64,000 bases of DNA from CAXXOK01 sp001604115 (lineage in GTDB: Bacteria; Bacillota; Clostridia; Christensenellales; Aristaeellaceae): assembly GCA_034928535.1 (NCBI GenBank), contig JAYFOV010000017.1, positions 1-64,000 on the forward strand, in the 5' to 3' direction. The position numbers and the translations under genes were made by a program. Shown one piece after another: positions 17,314 to 26,222 of the stretch (position 1 is its first letter; every line of letters begins with the position of its first letter). The notes beneath the pieces were generated by a model. It worked only from the letters and a program-made list of their open reading frames with translations. It made no database searches and was not told the origin of the DNA.

Positions 17314-18597
17314 TTAGTTCGGGGTCTTTTCAAGGATCGCGCTTTCTTCCGCCAGAATGGTGGGGATATCCTCCATGGCTTCAAAGGCACGGTACATAAT
17401 GCTGCTGCGGATGGCAGTCATCGTCTTGGGCAGATTCTCGCTCACAACGATGGCGGGAATTTCATCCTGCACCTGAATCAACGCATCAAAGGGGAAGTTG
17501 GCGAAATAGTCGATGAACTTGTTGGGCTTCTTGAGCTCTTCATTGGTCCACAGCGCCTTGCGGATCGGGTCAAAGCCCACGATTTCCCAGATTTTCAGGT
17601 TGCCTTCCTCAGAGAGCTTTGCAAAGCCGAGGAAATCCACAGCCAGATCCTGGTTCTTACACTGGTTGGTCACAGACGTGCCGGTGCCGCCAAGACCGAC
17701 GGAACGGGGCTGCCCGACTTCAAACACGGGGTTGGGCATGACAAGGATCTTGCCTTTCAGGTCAGGCATGTAGTCCGTGAAACGTCCCATGTACCAGAAC
17801 GGCATGGTGACGGAGGCCGCGCCGCCGGCATTCATGAAGCCATAGTATTCCTCGGCATGGTGGCCGCCGCCGGGTGCGACAACCGCAGTGCCTTCCGTGA
17901 TCATATCCTGATAGAATTTGAGGCCTTTGGCCATCTCGGGGGTGTTCACATTGGGCTGGCCATCGGGCGTGAGCAGATCGCTGCCCTGCTCGGTGAGCAT
18001 CTGCCAGAAAGACCAGGGATCGTTGGTTTCCATGGTGCACATGGGCACGCCGGTCTTTTCCAACACGGTGCGTCCAGCCTGTGCGTAATCATCCCACGTC
18101 ACGATGCTGGCGGCGTCGATGCCTGCCGCATCCAGGATGTCTTTGTTGTAATAGGTAACGGAGGCGCCAACATGGAAGCAGATACCGTAGTAGTTGCCGT
18201 CTTTAGCATAGATATCCACACGGGATTTGACGATGTTGTCCAGCTCCGGCTCAACCACGCGGTTCAGCGGGACCAGCTGCGTCTCGCCCATCAGGAAGTT
18301 GGCATATTTGCCGATTTCGATATCGACGATGTCCGGTGCGCCGGTGCCAGACTGCAGGGCGATCAGGAGTTTGTTGTGCATATCGTCATAGGGGAACACA
18401 GTCGGATTGATTGCAACGGGGCGATCCGGGTTCTGCTCGTTCCAGATCTCAGCCATCTTTAGGTAGAACTCCACGTGCAATTCATTAAACGTCCAAAATT
18501 CGAAGGTCGTAACCTCGGCTGCCGATGCCGTCGCGATGCCGCTGACCATCGTCAGCATCATCGTCAGGACCAACAGGATGGAAGCCAACTTTTTCAT
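17314..18597 (-). CDS. Sugar ABC transporter solute-binding protein (family 1)
   Basis: This 427-residue exported protein has a classical signal peptide with a cleavage site after ATASAA (about residue 27). There is no lipobox cysteine, unlike most binding proteins of Gram-positive bacteria. The mature part is a family 1 extracellular binding protein: FEFWTFNELHVEFYLKMAE at the start, LIALQSGTGAPDIVDIEIG around residue 85 and NGG-type hinge residues further on. It would deliver an oligosaccharide to the two following permeases. A strong promoter lies about 190 bases upstream, and AAGGAGG precedes the ATG. Arabinoside specificity is inferred from the neighbouring GH51 enzyme. Confidence 0.88.
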   Translation of the reverse strand: MKKLASILLVLTMMLTMVSGIATASAAEVTTFEFWTFNELHVEFYLKMAEIWNEQNPDRPVAINPTVFPYDDMHNKLLIALQSGTGAPDIVDIEIGKYANFLMGETQLVPLNRVVEPELDNIVKSRVDIYAKDGNYYGICFHVGASVTYYNKDILDAAGIDAASIVTWDDYAQAGRTVLEKTGVPMCTMETNDPWSFWQMLTEQGSDLLTPDGQPNVNTPEMAKGLKFYQDMITEGTAVVAPGGGHHAEEYYGFMNAGGAASVTMPFWYMGRFTDYMPDLKGKILVMPNPVFEVGQPRSVGLGGTGTSVTNQCKNQDLAVDFLGFAKLSEEGNLKIWEIVGFDPIRKALWTNEELKKPNKFIDYFANFPFDALIQVQDEIPAIVVSENLPKTMTAIRSSIMYRAFEAMEDIPTILAEESAILEKTPN

Positions 18598-18785
18598 GTT
18601 TATCCTCCTTATTTCCTTGTGTTCTCTATCTATCGACCATCGTCGGAGGGCCCTTCCTCGGATGGATGATGATCCGGATGTACGCGCCGGTTCAGCCCAG
18701 TGCCCCTATGAACACCACTGAACATCCCTCCGAGCCAAGGAACGTCAGCGATGAATGAAAAAGTACAGCGTCTTGTAGTAGTTAT

Positions 18786-18814
18786 AGTATAGTGAATCCG
18801 CCTTTTGTTGTCAA
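18786..18814 (-). promoter_or_regulatory. Promoter of the arabinoside import operon
   Basis: TTGACA (complement of 18809-18814) and TATACT (complement of 18786-18791) are 17 bases apart, giving a near-consensus sigma-70 promoter. A leader of about 180 bases follows before the binding-protein gene. The upstream DNA (18815-18930) is AT-rich. Confidence 0.85.
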
Positions 18815-18954
18815 TATGTACAGAAAAAAATAAGATATTTTGTGCCATATTAATTAAATTGTTCATGCACGTTGTGTCTTATTGTGTTCCTATGAACTTT
18901 AGAGTTATTTTGTTTTGTTTCCTTTATTTGTGCCTATCGCAGGTTCAGCACCGG

Positions 18955-18972
18955 CGTTTTCGGCCGAAAACG
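18955..18972. repeat. Perfect 18-bp palindrome
   Basis: CGTTTTCGGCCGAAAACG is a perfect palindrome about 140 bases upstream of the arabinoside operon promoter. It may be a protein-binding site. The surrounding 18815-19130 shows no gene. Confidence 0.4.
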
Positions 18973-19133
18973 AACCAAACCGGCCATCTTGCTGCATTGA
19001 GCCAACCCAACAGCTTTCTCGTGAAAAGATCCGTCGCTCGCTCCGGCTGCATCCGTAAGGCAGCACCATACAGACGGGGCTGTTCATTCATCCACCCTGG
19101 CACAGGGCAGCCCCACACTCCGTTTGCCCCAGT

Positions 19134-19169
19134 ACGAAAAGAAGCCGCCTGCCTTTCGGCGGCGGCTCC
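19134..19169 (-). terminator. Terminator of the 2-oxoacid oxidoreductase operon
   Basis: On the minus strand AGCCGCC pairs with GGCGGCT around an 11-base loop, followed by TCTTTT. Confidence 0.7.
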
Positions 19170-19212
19170 CCTGGATACCCTTCAAACTGCGATGGCTCAA
19201 TGTGCAGGCGCG

Positions 19213-20061
19213 TCAGGCATACTGGCGCAGCAACGCTTCCAGTTTGTCCGGCGCGGGGTGTTTATCGATCATCGGCGTCTCATCAAAGATTTCCGGTCTG
19301 CGTTGGTGGAAGGTCGGCGCCTGTGCTTGATACAGGATGCCGATCGGGATCTTGGCGCCAAATTCCATGCTGCGCAGCACCGCGGCCTTGATATCCGTAG
19401 GATCATACTCCGCTTCCAGCTCGTAGGTATGCTCACGGTAATAGGCAAAGGTGTTCACCTTGTTAAAGCTCACGCATGGCTGGAGAATATCCACCAGCGC
19501 ATAGCCCTTGTGCAGGATGGCCGCCTTCATCATCCGTGCCATATGCTCCTTGTTGCCGCTGAAGGAGCGCGCGACAAACGTTGCCCCCGCGGCCAGCGCA
19601 ACCAGCAGCGGCTGGAAAGGCTTGTTGAGGTTGCATGCGCCCGCATTGGTATCCGAGCACGGATCAGAGGTCGGCGAGGTTTGTCCTTTGGTCAGGCCAT
19701 AAATCTGGTTATCATGCACAAAATGGGCAATATCCACATTCCGGCGGATGTTATGCAAGAAGTGATTGCCGCCTTCCCCGTACGAATCGCCATCGCCGGA
19801 GTTCACGATCACCTTCAGGTTCTGGTTGACCATTTTGGCGGCAACGGCCGCCGGGAGCGAACGTCCATGCAACCCGGAAAATCCGTTTGCATTGACATAC
19901 TGGTTCAGCTTGGCCGCCTGGCCAATGCCCCCAACCAGCAGCACCTCCTCCGGTGCAAAGGCCAGATCGTTGAGAACCCCGACCAGGGTCTGCAAAATAT
20001 CAAAGTTACCGCAGCCTGGGCACCACGCGGTTTCCGTGCTCTGGAATTTCATCTCGCTCAT
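19213..20061 (-). CDS. korB: 2-oxoacid:ferredoxin oxidoreductase, beta subunit
   Basis: This 282-residue protein is the thiamine-pyrophosphate subunit. WCPGCGNFDI near residue 14 and GDGDSYGEGGNHFLHNIRRN followed by DNQIYGLTKGQTSPTS are the TPP/Mg-binding and family motifs. With the alpha subunit it oxidatively decarboxylates a 2-oxoacid (2-oxoglutarate, pyruvate or branched-chain oxoacids) to an acyl-CoA and reduces ferredoxin. The ATG at 20061 has AAAGGGG eight bases upstream and lies two bases after the alpha-subunit stop. No separate ferredoxin-like delta subunit is present, as in other two-subunit enzymes. The exact substrate is not clear. Confidence 0.88.
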   Translation of the reverse strand: MSEMKFQSTETAWCPGCGNFDILQTLVGVLNDLAFAPEEVLLVGGIGQAAKLNQYVNANGFSGLHGRSLPAAVAAKMVNQNLKVIVNSGDGDSYGEGGNHFLHNIRRNVDIAHFVHDNQIYGLTKGQTSPTSDPCSDTNAGACNLNKPFQPLLVALAAGATFVARSFSGNKEHMARMMKAAILHKGYALVDILQPCVSFNKVNTFAYYREHTYELEAEYDPTDIKAAVLRSMEFGAKIPIGILYQAQAPTFHQRRPEIFDETPMIDKHPAPDKLEALLRQYA

Positions 20062-20063
20062 GC

Positions 20064-21746
20064 TCAACGCCCCTTTCCAACGCCCAGCGCATGAAGCCCT
20101 GTGACGATCTCATCCACCGACATTTGCCGCCCGTCATACTTGAGAATGCTATCGGTGCAGCGCAGGCCGGTTTCCATGCGAATCAGCTTGGCCAGCTGCG
20201 CCGTGGCATTCTGCTCGATGCTATACACGGCTTTGGCTTGTTTCCAATACTGCTCCAGCCTCTTGGTGGGCAAGGGGTACACATCGCCAAAGGCCAGTGC
20301 GCCCACCGCATGACCCTGCAGGTTCAGGCGGCTCACGGCCTCGGTAATCGCGCCGGTGGTGGAGCCGAAGCCCACCAGCAGCACCTCAGGATGCTCCGCG
20401 CCGCTGTACGTCGGCTCAATCAGCTCGGCAGCCAGCCCATCCAGCTTGCGTGCGCGTTTATCGACCATCTGCACGCGCACCCTCGCTTCCTCTGTGATGG
20501 TGCCCGCCTCGGTGTGCTCGTCGCTATCCACGCGCACCACTGCCTGACTGCGGCCCGGTGTGCGCATCGGCGATATACCGGAGGGGGTGATGGCGTAACG
20601 CTGGTAGGCGCCTTGCGCCTCCGCCTGGCCGGGCAAGGGCTGTACGCTGCTCCCGGCCTTGCGTACGTCCAGCGGCGCAATGGTCGCGGCGGAATCGGCC
20701 AGGTACTGATCGCTGAGCAACAGAACCGGGATCTGGTATTTCCGTGAAAGCTGCACCGCGCGCGCCGTCTGATAAAATGCGTCCGCATGATCTTTGACCA
20801 CAATCACCATCCGGGGAAACTCGCCCTGTGATGCAAAACACATGAACAGCAAATCACTCTGTTCCGTGCGCGTGGGTAGGCCTGTGGCGGGTCCGGGGCG
20901 CTGCACATCGGCAATCACGACCGGCAGCTCCGCAATCCCGGCAAACCCTAACGCTTCCACCATCAGGGAAAAACCGCCGCCACTGGTGCCAGTCATCGCC
21001 GTTGCACCGGCATAGGCCGCGCCCAACGCCATGTTGATGGCCGCGATCTCGTCCTCCGCCTGTTCCACCACCAGCTGGAACTCCGCCGCATGGGTTGAAA
21101 AAAATGTGAGCAGCGATGTTGCGGGGGACATGGGGTAGGCACTGTAAAACTGCATGCCCCCAGCCAAGGCGCCCATCGCCATCGCCTCCGCGCCGGTCAG
21201 CAGCAGCTGGTTCTTGGCGCCGCCTTGGGCAAGGGTAAACTTGGGCGTGCCGTTAGCGTAGCCCAAACGCACGGCATTCAGGTTGCTGTCCAGCAGTTTG
21301 GGGTTCAGCGTATCCGCCAGCACGGCTTCCGCCGTGGCAAGGGGCATGCCCAAAGCCTTCATCATAGCGCCGATGCATACCACCCCAAGGGTGCGGGGGT
21401 TGCCTGCTTCTTTGGCAAGCTGTTTGAGCGGCACAGGCAATAGGCGCGCGTCCGTCAAGGCCAGCTCCGGGTCGGCCAGCAACAAACCGTCCGGTTTGAG
21501 CCGCGCCTTGTGCTGCTCATAGGTGGTCAAGTCAAACGCGATCAGGATATCCAATAAATCGATATGGGCTGCCAGCGGTTCTGTGCCAAAGCGCACTTGG
21601 GCAAAGTTATGCCCTCCCCGGATGCGCGACATAAAATCACGCATGGAAAAAACATAAAATCCATCCCGTTGCAGGATCTTCTCAAAAATTCCGGCCATGG
21701 TTTCGATACCGTATCCAGCAGGGCCACCGATGCATAGATTGAACAA
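20064..21746 (-). CDS. korA: 2-oxoacid:ferredoxin oxidoreductase, alpha subunit (gamma-alpha fusion)
   Basis: This 560-residue protein joins the gamma domain (residues 1-175; IGGPAGYGIETMAG and SRIRGGHNFAQVRF) to the alpha/pyrimidine-binding domain (from about 190; YPMSPATSLLTFFS, then TSGGGFSLMVEALGFAG) and a C-terminal transketolase-like domain. It is the typical large subunit of two-subunit 2-oxoacid oxidoreductases. The start is TTG at 21746: AAGGAGGG lies six bases upstream, and the conserved N-terminus begins directly there. ATG codons are absent between this site and the promoter. It is followed at two bases by the beta subunit gene. Confidence 0.88.
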   Translation of the reverse strand: MFNLCIGGPAGYGIETMAGIFEKILQRDGFYVFSMRDFMSRIRGGHNFAQVRFGTEPLAAHIDLLDILIAFDLTTYEQHKARLKPDGLLLADPELALTDARLLPVPLKQLAKEAGNPRTLGVVCIGAMMKALGMPLATAEAVLADTLNPKLLDSNLNAVRLGYANGTPKFTLAQGGAKNQLLLTGAEAMAMGALAGGMQFYSAYPMSPATSLLTFFSTHAAEFQLVVEQAEDEIAAINMALGAAYAGATAMTGTSGGGFSLMVEALGFAGIAELPVVIADVQRPGPATGLPTRTEQSDLLFMCFASQGEFPRMVIVVKDHADAFYQTARAVQLSRKYQIPVLLLSDQYLADSAATIAPLDVRKAGSSVQPLPGQAEAQGAYQRYAITPSGISPMRTPGRSQAVVRVDSDEHTEAGTITEEARVRVQMVDKRARKLDGLAAELIEPTYSGAEHPEVLLVGFGSTTGAITEAVSRLNLQGHAVGALAFGDVYPLPTKRLEQYWKQAKAVYSIEQNATAQLAKLIRMETGLRCTDSILKYDGRQMSVDEIVTGLHALGVGKGR

Positions 21747-21770
21747 CAGACTCCCTCCTTCTTTGGATAT

Positions 21771-21799
21771 AGTATACCATCGAAAGAAAAGAATGTAAC
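21771..21799 (-). promoter_or_regulatory. Promoter of korAB
   Basis: TATACT (complement of 21771-21776) is preceded at 17 bases by GTTACA (complement of 21794-21799), four of six -35 bases. It lies 25 bases before the TTG start of korA. Confidence 0.6.
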
Positions 21800-21970
21800 A
21801 GGAATTTTCCAAGCCAATGCCCCTTTTCCAGCCCTGTTTGGGGTGGCAGGGAGCCCTGTAGCTGCAAGGCATACCCCCGGTCAAGAAAAGGGCAGTTCGG
21901 CCGCCATTCCCTTTGCGGTAAACGCAAACCTGCGCCGGCGTGCACCCAGCCTGCCAGCATTGCCCGCAAA

Positions 21971-22018
21971 CAAAAAACCCGCAGGTCATGCCGGCGGGCG
22001 CCGGGCGATCTGCGGGTC
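21971..22018 (-). terminator. Terminator of the peptide operon
   Basis: On the minus strand ACCCGCAG pairs with CTGCGGGT, with a GC-rich inner stem, and is followed by TTTTTTG. It lies directly after the YheO-type regulator gene and separates the peptide operon from korAB. Confidence 0.85.
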
Positions 22019-22029
22019 ATGTAGGCTGC

Positions 22030-22680
22030 TCAGGCGTTTTTGGTCTTGGCACGCACTTCTTTAAGGTAGTTATATACGGTAAAATTGCTGACTCCCAAGG
22101 ATTCGGCAACATACTCCACCGCGTTCTTGACCGCAAAGATGCCTTTTTGCTCCAAATGCGCCACGATGCTGAGCTTATCATCCTTCTGCATGTAGGTCAC
22201 CGGTTTTTGGAACAGCGAAATCTCCGTTGCCACCACGGATTCCATCACCTCGCCAATATCCTTGGCAAAGGTTTCCTTGGGCGCTTCCATGGACGGATGG
22301 CCAAACTGCGTGCTTTCCTCAATCAGGTTCTGCGCAATGAGATAATCCGTCAGGTCCTGGTTCAGGCACAGCGAACCGACGATGCCACCCTCCTCATTGC
22401 GGATGAAGATGGTGGTGGAGCGAAGCACGCGCCCATCGGGCAGCACGTTTTTGTAGTTCACGCTGTTTTCCGCCTGGTCGCCGCCTTCCCGGAGCAGCTT
22501 AAGCAAGTAGTCCGTTGCCGGGCCGCCAATCTTGCGGTGGGTCACATCCCCTTCCAGGCACACGATGGAGCTTTCCACATGGCTCAGGTCATGCAGGATC
22601 ACCTCATAGCGCGCGCCCAGCATTTGCTGCAGGCACGGGATGATCTGCGCCACCGCTTCCAGGTTTGGATGCACGCTCAT
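22030..22680 (-). CDS. YheO/DauR-type regulator (PAS plus HTH)
   Basis: This 216-residue protein has an N-terminal YheO-type PAS domain (residues 8-120; YEVILHDLSHVESSIVCLEGD, RVLRSTTIFIRNEEGGIVGSLC). A C-terminal helix-turn-helix follows (residues 160-212; IVAHLEQKGIFAVKNAVEYV, then GVSNFTVYNYLKEVR). DauR, a known member, controls D-arginine catabolism; others regulate amino acid use. It is the last gene of the peptide operon, 16 bases after the PLP enzyme, so it is probably an autoregulator sensing an amino acid or peptide. The ATG at 22680 starts at the conserved N-terminus; its ribosome binding site (AAAGTGGGG) is close and weak, suggesting translational coupling. Confidence 0.82.
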   Translation of the reverse strand: MSVHPNLEAVAQIIPCLQQMLGARYEVILHDLSHVESSIVCLEGDVTHRKIGGPATDYLLKLLREGGDQAENSVNYKNVLPDGRVLRSTTIFIRNEEGGIVGSLCLNQDLTDYLIAQNLIEESTQFGHPSMEAPKETFAKDIGEVMESVVATEISLFQKPVTYMQKDDKLSIVAHLEQKGIFAVKNAVEYVAESLGVSNFTVYNYLKEVRAKTKNA

Positions 22681-22696
22681 TCCCCACTTTCGCTGT

Positions 22697-23887
22697 TTAT
22701 GCACGTTCACGGGCAGCCCACAGCGCCAGACCGTTTTCCAAGCGATCCAGCCCTTCCCGGAGTAGCTTTCGGCTGGTGGCGAAGCACAGCCGCAGATGCC
22801 CCTCCGATCCGGGGCCAAAGAACTTTTCACCGCCGGGCACTAAGGCAAGCCCTGCGTTGGTCTTCAGGAAGTCCGTGAAAACTTCGGCCGGCACACCCAA
22901 GGAAGAAATATCCATATAGTATAGATACGTCGCCGAAGGCTTGTTTGCCTTTATTGGGGGAAATTTCGCAAGGCGGGCAGCCACATAATCCCGGTTTTCC
23001 GTCAGGTGCGCGATGAATGCATCCACCCAAGGGTAGCTTTCCAGGCATGCCATGCCCGCCACCTGACAAATGGACGCAATGCCCCCCGCTGTGGTCATCA
23101 CGGCGGATGTGTCCACAATACGCCGGAACAGCGCCTCATCCGTGCAGTAGATGCACCCGATGCGCAGCCCTGCAACGCCAAAGCTCTTGGAAAAGCCGAA
23201 CACACTGGCCACACGGCGGCACTGTTCTGCACCTAGTGAGAGAATGCTCACAAATTGCGCATCCGGAAAAACGATATCTGACCAGATCTCATCATTCATG
23301 ATGTAGAGGTCGTATTTTTCGCACAAGGCCAGCAAAGCGGCCAGATCCTCGCGGCGGTACAGCGCGCCCAACGGGTTGTGCGGGTTGCACAGGCCGATCA
23401 TCCTGGTTCTGGGGGTGATGTAGCGCTCCAGATCCGTCAGATCCATTACGCCATCCTTGATGCGCGCCGGAAACAGCACTACTTTTGCCCCTGCAGCCAG
23501 TGCCGACTCCCGAAACAGGTAATCCACCGGGTCAAAGACGATCATCTCATCCCCCGGTTTGAGGATGGTTCTGGCAATATCGTACATACCGCGCGCGGCG
23601 CTGTCGATGGGCAAGATCAGCTCCTCAGGCACGCGCTCCCCTTTGCGCTCCCACAAGGCTTTGGCAATCGCCTTGCGAAACGCCGGAAAGCCGAGCTTTG
23701 GGGTGTAGGAAAAGTAGCCGCCATGAATATATTGGATCATGGCATTGCCCACCGCCTCCGGCGCGGGAAAATCCGGATCGGCCGCCGTCAGGGGGATCAC
23801 GCCCTCCGGCACTTCCGCCCAGCGGTAGTTGTAGGCGCGCTCGCGCAGCACATCCAGGCGCACGTGATCATCCGTAAACATGGTCAT
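22697..23887 (-). CDS. PLP-dependent MalY/PatB-type C-S lyase or aminotransferase
   Basis: This 396-residue protein is a fold-type I PLP enzyme. ADPDFPAPEAV near the N-terminus, LCNPHNPLG, NDEIWSDIVF and the lysine loop FGFSKSFGVAGLRIG (PLP lysine) are all present. MalY/PatB members cleave C-S bonds of cystathionine or cysteine conjugates by beta-elimination; related enzymes are aminotransferases. The next gene upstream encodes RidA, which removes the enamine products of such eliminations. This supports a lyase role but does not prove it. The start overlaps the ridA stop by four bases, with GGGGAGG upstream. Confidence 0.8.
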   Translation of the reverse strand: MTMFTDDHVRLDVLRERAYNYRWAEVPEGVIPLTAADPDFPAPEAVGNAMIQYIHGGYFSYTPKLGFPAFRKAIAKALWERKGERVPEELILPIDSAARGMYDIARTILKPGDEMIVFDPVDYLFRESALAAGAKVVLFPARIKDGVMDLTDLERYITPRTRMIGLCNPHNPLGALYRREDLAALLALCEKYDLYIMNDEIWSDIVFPDAQFVSILSLGAEQCRRVASVFGFSKSFGVAGLRIGCIYCTDEALFRRIVDTSAVMTTAGGIASICQVAGMACLESYPWVDAFIAHLTENRDYVAARLAKFPPIKANKPSATYLYYMDISSLGVPAEVFTDFLKTNAGLALVPGGEKFFGPGSEGHLRLCFATSRKLLREGLDRLENGLALWAARERA

Positions 23888-24270
23888 GCGTCGGCCTCCC
23901 CGGTCAGGGCTATGGCCTCGATTTCGCACAGCCCATCCTTGGGCAGCCCTTTGACCGCAACGCAGGAGCGCGCAGGGCAGCTCACAAAATAGCGTTCATA
24001 CACAGCGTTAAAGGTTTGAAAATCCGCCATGTCATGGAGGAAGCAAGTGGTCTTGACCACACGCTCCATGCTGCTGCCGGCCGCTTCCAGCACGGCGCGC
24101 ACATTGCGGCAAGCCTGGTCGGCTTGCTCCGTCATGCCGCCGGGAGCCAGGGCGCCGGTCTCAGGATCGATGGGGGTTTGCCCGCTCACAAATGCAAGCG
24201 TACCGATGGAAATGCCCTGCGAGTAGGGCCCGATCGCCTTAGGGGCGGAATTGGTCGTGATTTTACGCAT
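23884..24270 (-). CDS. ridA: RidA-family enamine/imine deaminase
   Basis: This 128-residue protein has the size and motifs of RidA (YjgF/UK114): APKAIGPYSQGI at the start, FVSGQTPIDPETG, and C-terminal PARSCVAVKGLPKDGLCEIE. The arginine in PARS is the residue that binds the substrate carboxylate. RidA hydrolyses reactive 2-aminoacrylate and related imines to 2-oxoacids and ammonia. Its position between the peptide transporter ATPase and a PLP enzyme suggests that it clears products of that enzyme. GGAGG lies eight bases before the ATG at 24270. It acts as a cytoplasmic trimer in known cases. Confidence 0.9.
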   Translation of the reverse strand: MRKITTNSAPKAIGPYSQGISIGTLAFVSGQTPIDPETGALAPGGMTEQADQACRNVRAVLEAAGSSMERVVKTTCFLHDMADFQTFNAVYERYFVSCPARSCVAVKGLPKDGLCEIEAIALTGEADA

Positions 24271-24289
24271 ATCAGAAACCTCCTCAATT

Positions 24290-25258
24290 CTATTCTTCAG
24301 CCAAATGGCAGGCAACCTGACCGCCATCGAGCATGGAGCGTAACTGTGGTTTGGTGGTCTTGCAAATGTCCTTGCACAGCGGGCAACGGGGGTGGAACGG
24401 GCAGCCGGAAGGCGGCCGTACCGGGCTGGGGATGTCCCCCGTGAGCAACGGACGGGTACGTGCATCCCGTTTGCGCAGGGTGGGAATTGCCCCGAGCAAC
24501 GCCTGCGTGTAGGGGTGCCGCTGATGGGCGAAAAGCACATCCTTATCCGCCATTTCCACAATGTTGCCCAGATACATGACCATGATGCGGTCACACATAT
24601 GGCGTATCACGCGCAGGTCGTGGGAAATAAACAGGTACGTCAGGTTATACTCGGCCTTGATATCCTGCATCAGGTTGACCACCTGAGCCTGAATGGACAC
24701 ATCCAACGCGGAAACCGGCTCATCACACACCACAAAATCCGGGTTGAGCGCTATGGCACGCGCGATACCCACCCGTTGGCGCTGCCCGCCGGAAAACTCA
24801 TGCGGATACCGGGACAGCTGCTCCGGCCGTAGGCCTACGCGATCCACCGTGGCGCGTATGCGGGCATACATCTCCTCCCGCGCCATGGCGGGCTCATGGA
24901 TCAGAAACGGCTCCGCCAACGTTTGAAACACCGTCTTGCGCGGATCCAGCGATGCGTAAGGGTCCTGAAAAATGATCTGCATGCGCCGCCGCAAACCGCG
25001 CAGCTGGCTGCGGGAAAGCGTGTTCAGGTCAGTCCCGTCAAAGAGCACACGTCCGGCAGTGGGCTCCAACAGCCGCAGCGCAAGCCGCCCGGCGGTGGAT
25101 TTACCGCAGCCGGATTCCCCCACCACGCCCAGCGTTTCACCTTGGTTCACCTGAAAGCTGATGCCATCCACTGCCTTGACAGGCCAGCCCTTCTCCAGGG
25201 TCGGAAAATACTTTTGCAGGTTTTCGGCAACCACCAGCGGCAATCTCTTATTTTCCAT
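24290..25258 (-). CDS. oppF: Oligopeptide/dipeptide ABC transporter ATPase (OppF/DppF)
   Basis: This 322-residue ATPase has Walker A GESGCGKST, signature LSGGQRQRVGIARAI and Walker B FVVCDEPVSALD. The C-terminal oligopeptide-transporter extension carries a cysteine cluster (CPFHPRCPLCKDIC). It is one of the paired ATPases that power peptide import. The ATG at 25258 has GAGGT nine bases upstream; a GTG at 25267 is less likely. It overlaps the end of the oppD gene by 11 bases. Peptide specificity lies in the binding protein, not here. Confidence 0.92.
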   Translation of the reverse strand: MENKRLPLVVAENLQKYFPTLEKGWPVKAVDGISFQVNQGETLGVVGESGCGKSTAGRLALRLLEPTAGRVLFDGTDLNTLSRSQLRGLRRRMQIIFQDPYASLDPRKTVFQTLAEPFLIHEPAMAREEMYARIRATVDRVGLRPEQLSRYPHEFSGGQRQRVGIARAIALNPDFVVCDEPVSALDVSIQAQVVNLMQDIKAEYNLTYLFISHDLRVIRHMCDRIMVMYLGNIVEMADKDVLFAHQRHPYTQALLGAIPTLRKRDARTRPLLTGDIPSPVRPPSGCPFHPRCPLCKDICKTTKPQLRSMLDGGQVACHLAEE

Positions 25259-26207
25259 ATTGCACACACCTCACCTGACGGCCGTCCGGCAAAACGGACA
25301 GCGGTATCTCGCCCTGCAGGCACGCCTCGCAGCGTTTGTCACAGCGCGGTGCAAAACGGCATCCCTCCGGCATATGGTACAGATCCGGCACCAGCCCATC
25401 CATAGCATGGAGCCGATCGACCGTCTGGGTGATATCGGGCACAGAGTTCATCAGCCCAATGGTATAGGGATGCTTCGGGTTTTGCAAAAGCTGCTCCGCC
25501 GGCGCATGCTCCACTACCTGCCCGGCATACATGACCATCACATCATCCGCCATCTCGGCAATCACGCCCAAATCATGGCTGATGATGATGATACTCATCC
25601 CCAGCCGCTCCCGCAGATCCGTGAGCAAAGCCAGAATCTGTGCCTGAATCGTCACATCCAGCGCGGTGGTCGGTTCGTCGGCGATCAGCAATTCCGGATC
25701 GCAGGAGAGCGCCATGGCGATCATCACCCGCTGGCGCATGCCGCCGGAGAGCTGGTGCGGATACTCATCCACCCGTTTGGCAGGTTCCGGGATGCCCACC
25801 AACTTAAGCAGCTCGATGCTGCGCTCGCGCGCCTGCCGGTGCTTCATACCCCTGTGCAGCATGAGCGCCTCCTCAATCTGGAAGCCGATCGTGAGCACAG
25901 GGTTAAGGGACGTCATCGGTTCCTGATAGATCATGGAGATGCGATCTCCGCGCATTTTGCGCATCTCCTCCGGCGAAAGCTTCAGCAGATCACGGTCATG
26001 AAATAGAATCTGCCCGCCCTCCACCCGCGCGGTCACAGGGTCCAGCAGCCCCATAACGGAAAGGCTGGTCACGCTCTTGCCACAGCCGGATTCCCCCACG
26101 ATGCCCAGCACATGCCCCTTTTCCAGATGGAAGCTCACGCCGTCCACCGCGCGGGCGCAACCCGCATCGGTATAAAAATAGGTTTTCAAATCCTTGACAG
26201 TCAGCAT
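25248..26207 (-). CDS. oppD: Oligopeptide/dipeptide ABC transporter ATPase (OppD/DppD)
   Basis: This 319-residue ATPase shows Walker A GESGCGKSV, a Q-loop MIYQEPMTSLNP, signature LSGGMRQRVMIAMAL and Walker B LLIADEPTTALD. Its C-terminal extension has the CRFAPRCDKRCEAC cluster typical of OppD/DppD. It pairs with OppF. A good ribosome binding site (GGGAGGGTACAGG) lies before the ATG at 26207. It follows the M24 peptidase by 15 bases in the operon. Confidence 0.92.
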   Translation of the reverse strand: MLTVKDLKTYFYTDAGCARAVDGVSFHLEKGHVLGIVGESGCGKSVTSLSVMGLLDPVTARVEGGQILFHDRDLLKLSPEEMRKMRGDRISMIYQEPMTSLNPVLTIGFQIEEALMLHRGMKHRQARERSIELLKLVGIPEPAKRVDEYPHQLSGGMRQRVMIAMALSCDPELLIADEPTTALDVTIQAQILALLTDLRERLGMSIIIISHDLGVIAEMADDVMVMYAGQVVEHAPAEQLLQNPKHPYTIGLMNSVPDITQTVDRLHAMDGLVPDLYHMPEGCRFAPRCDKRCEACLQGEIPLSVLPDGRQVRCVQYGK

Positions 26208-26222
26208 CCTGTACCCTCCCTA

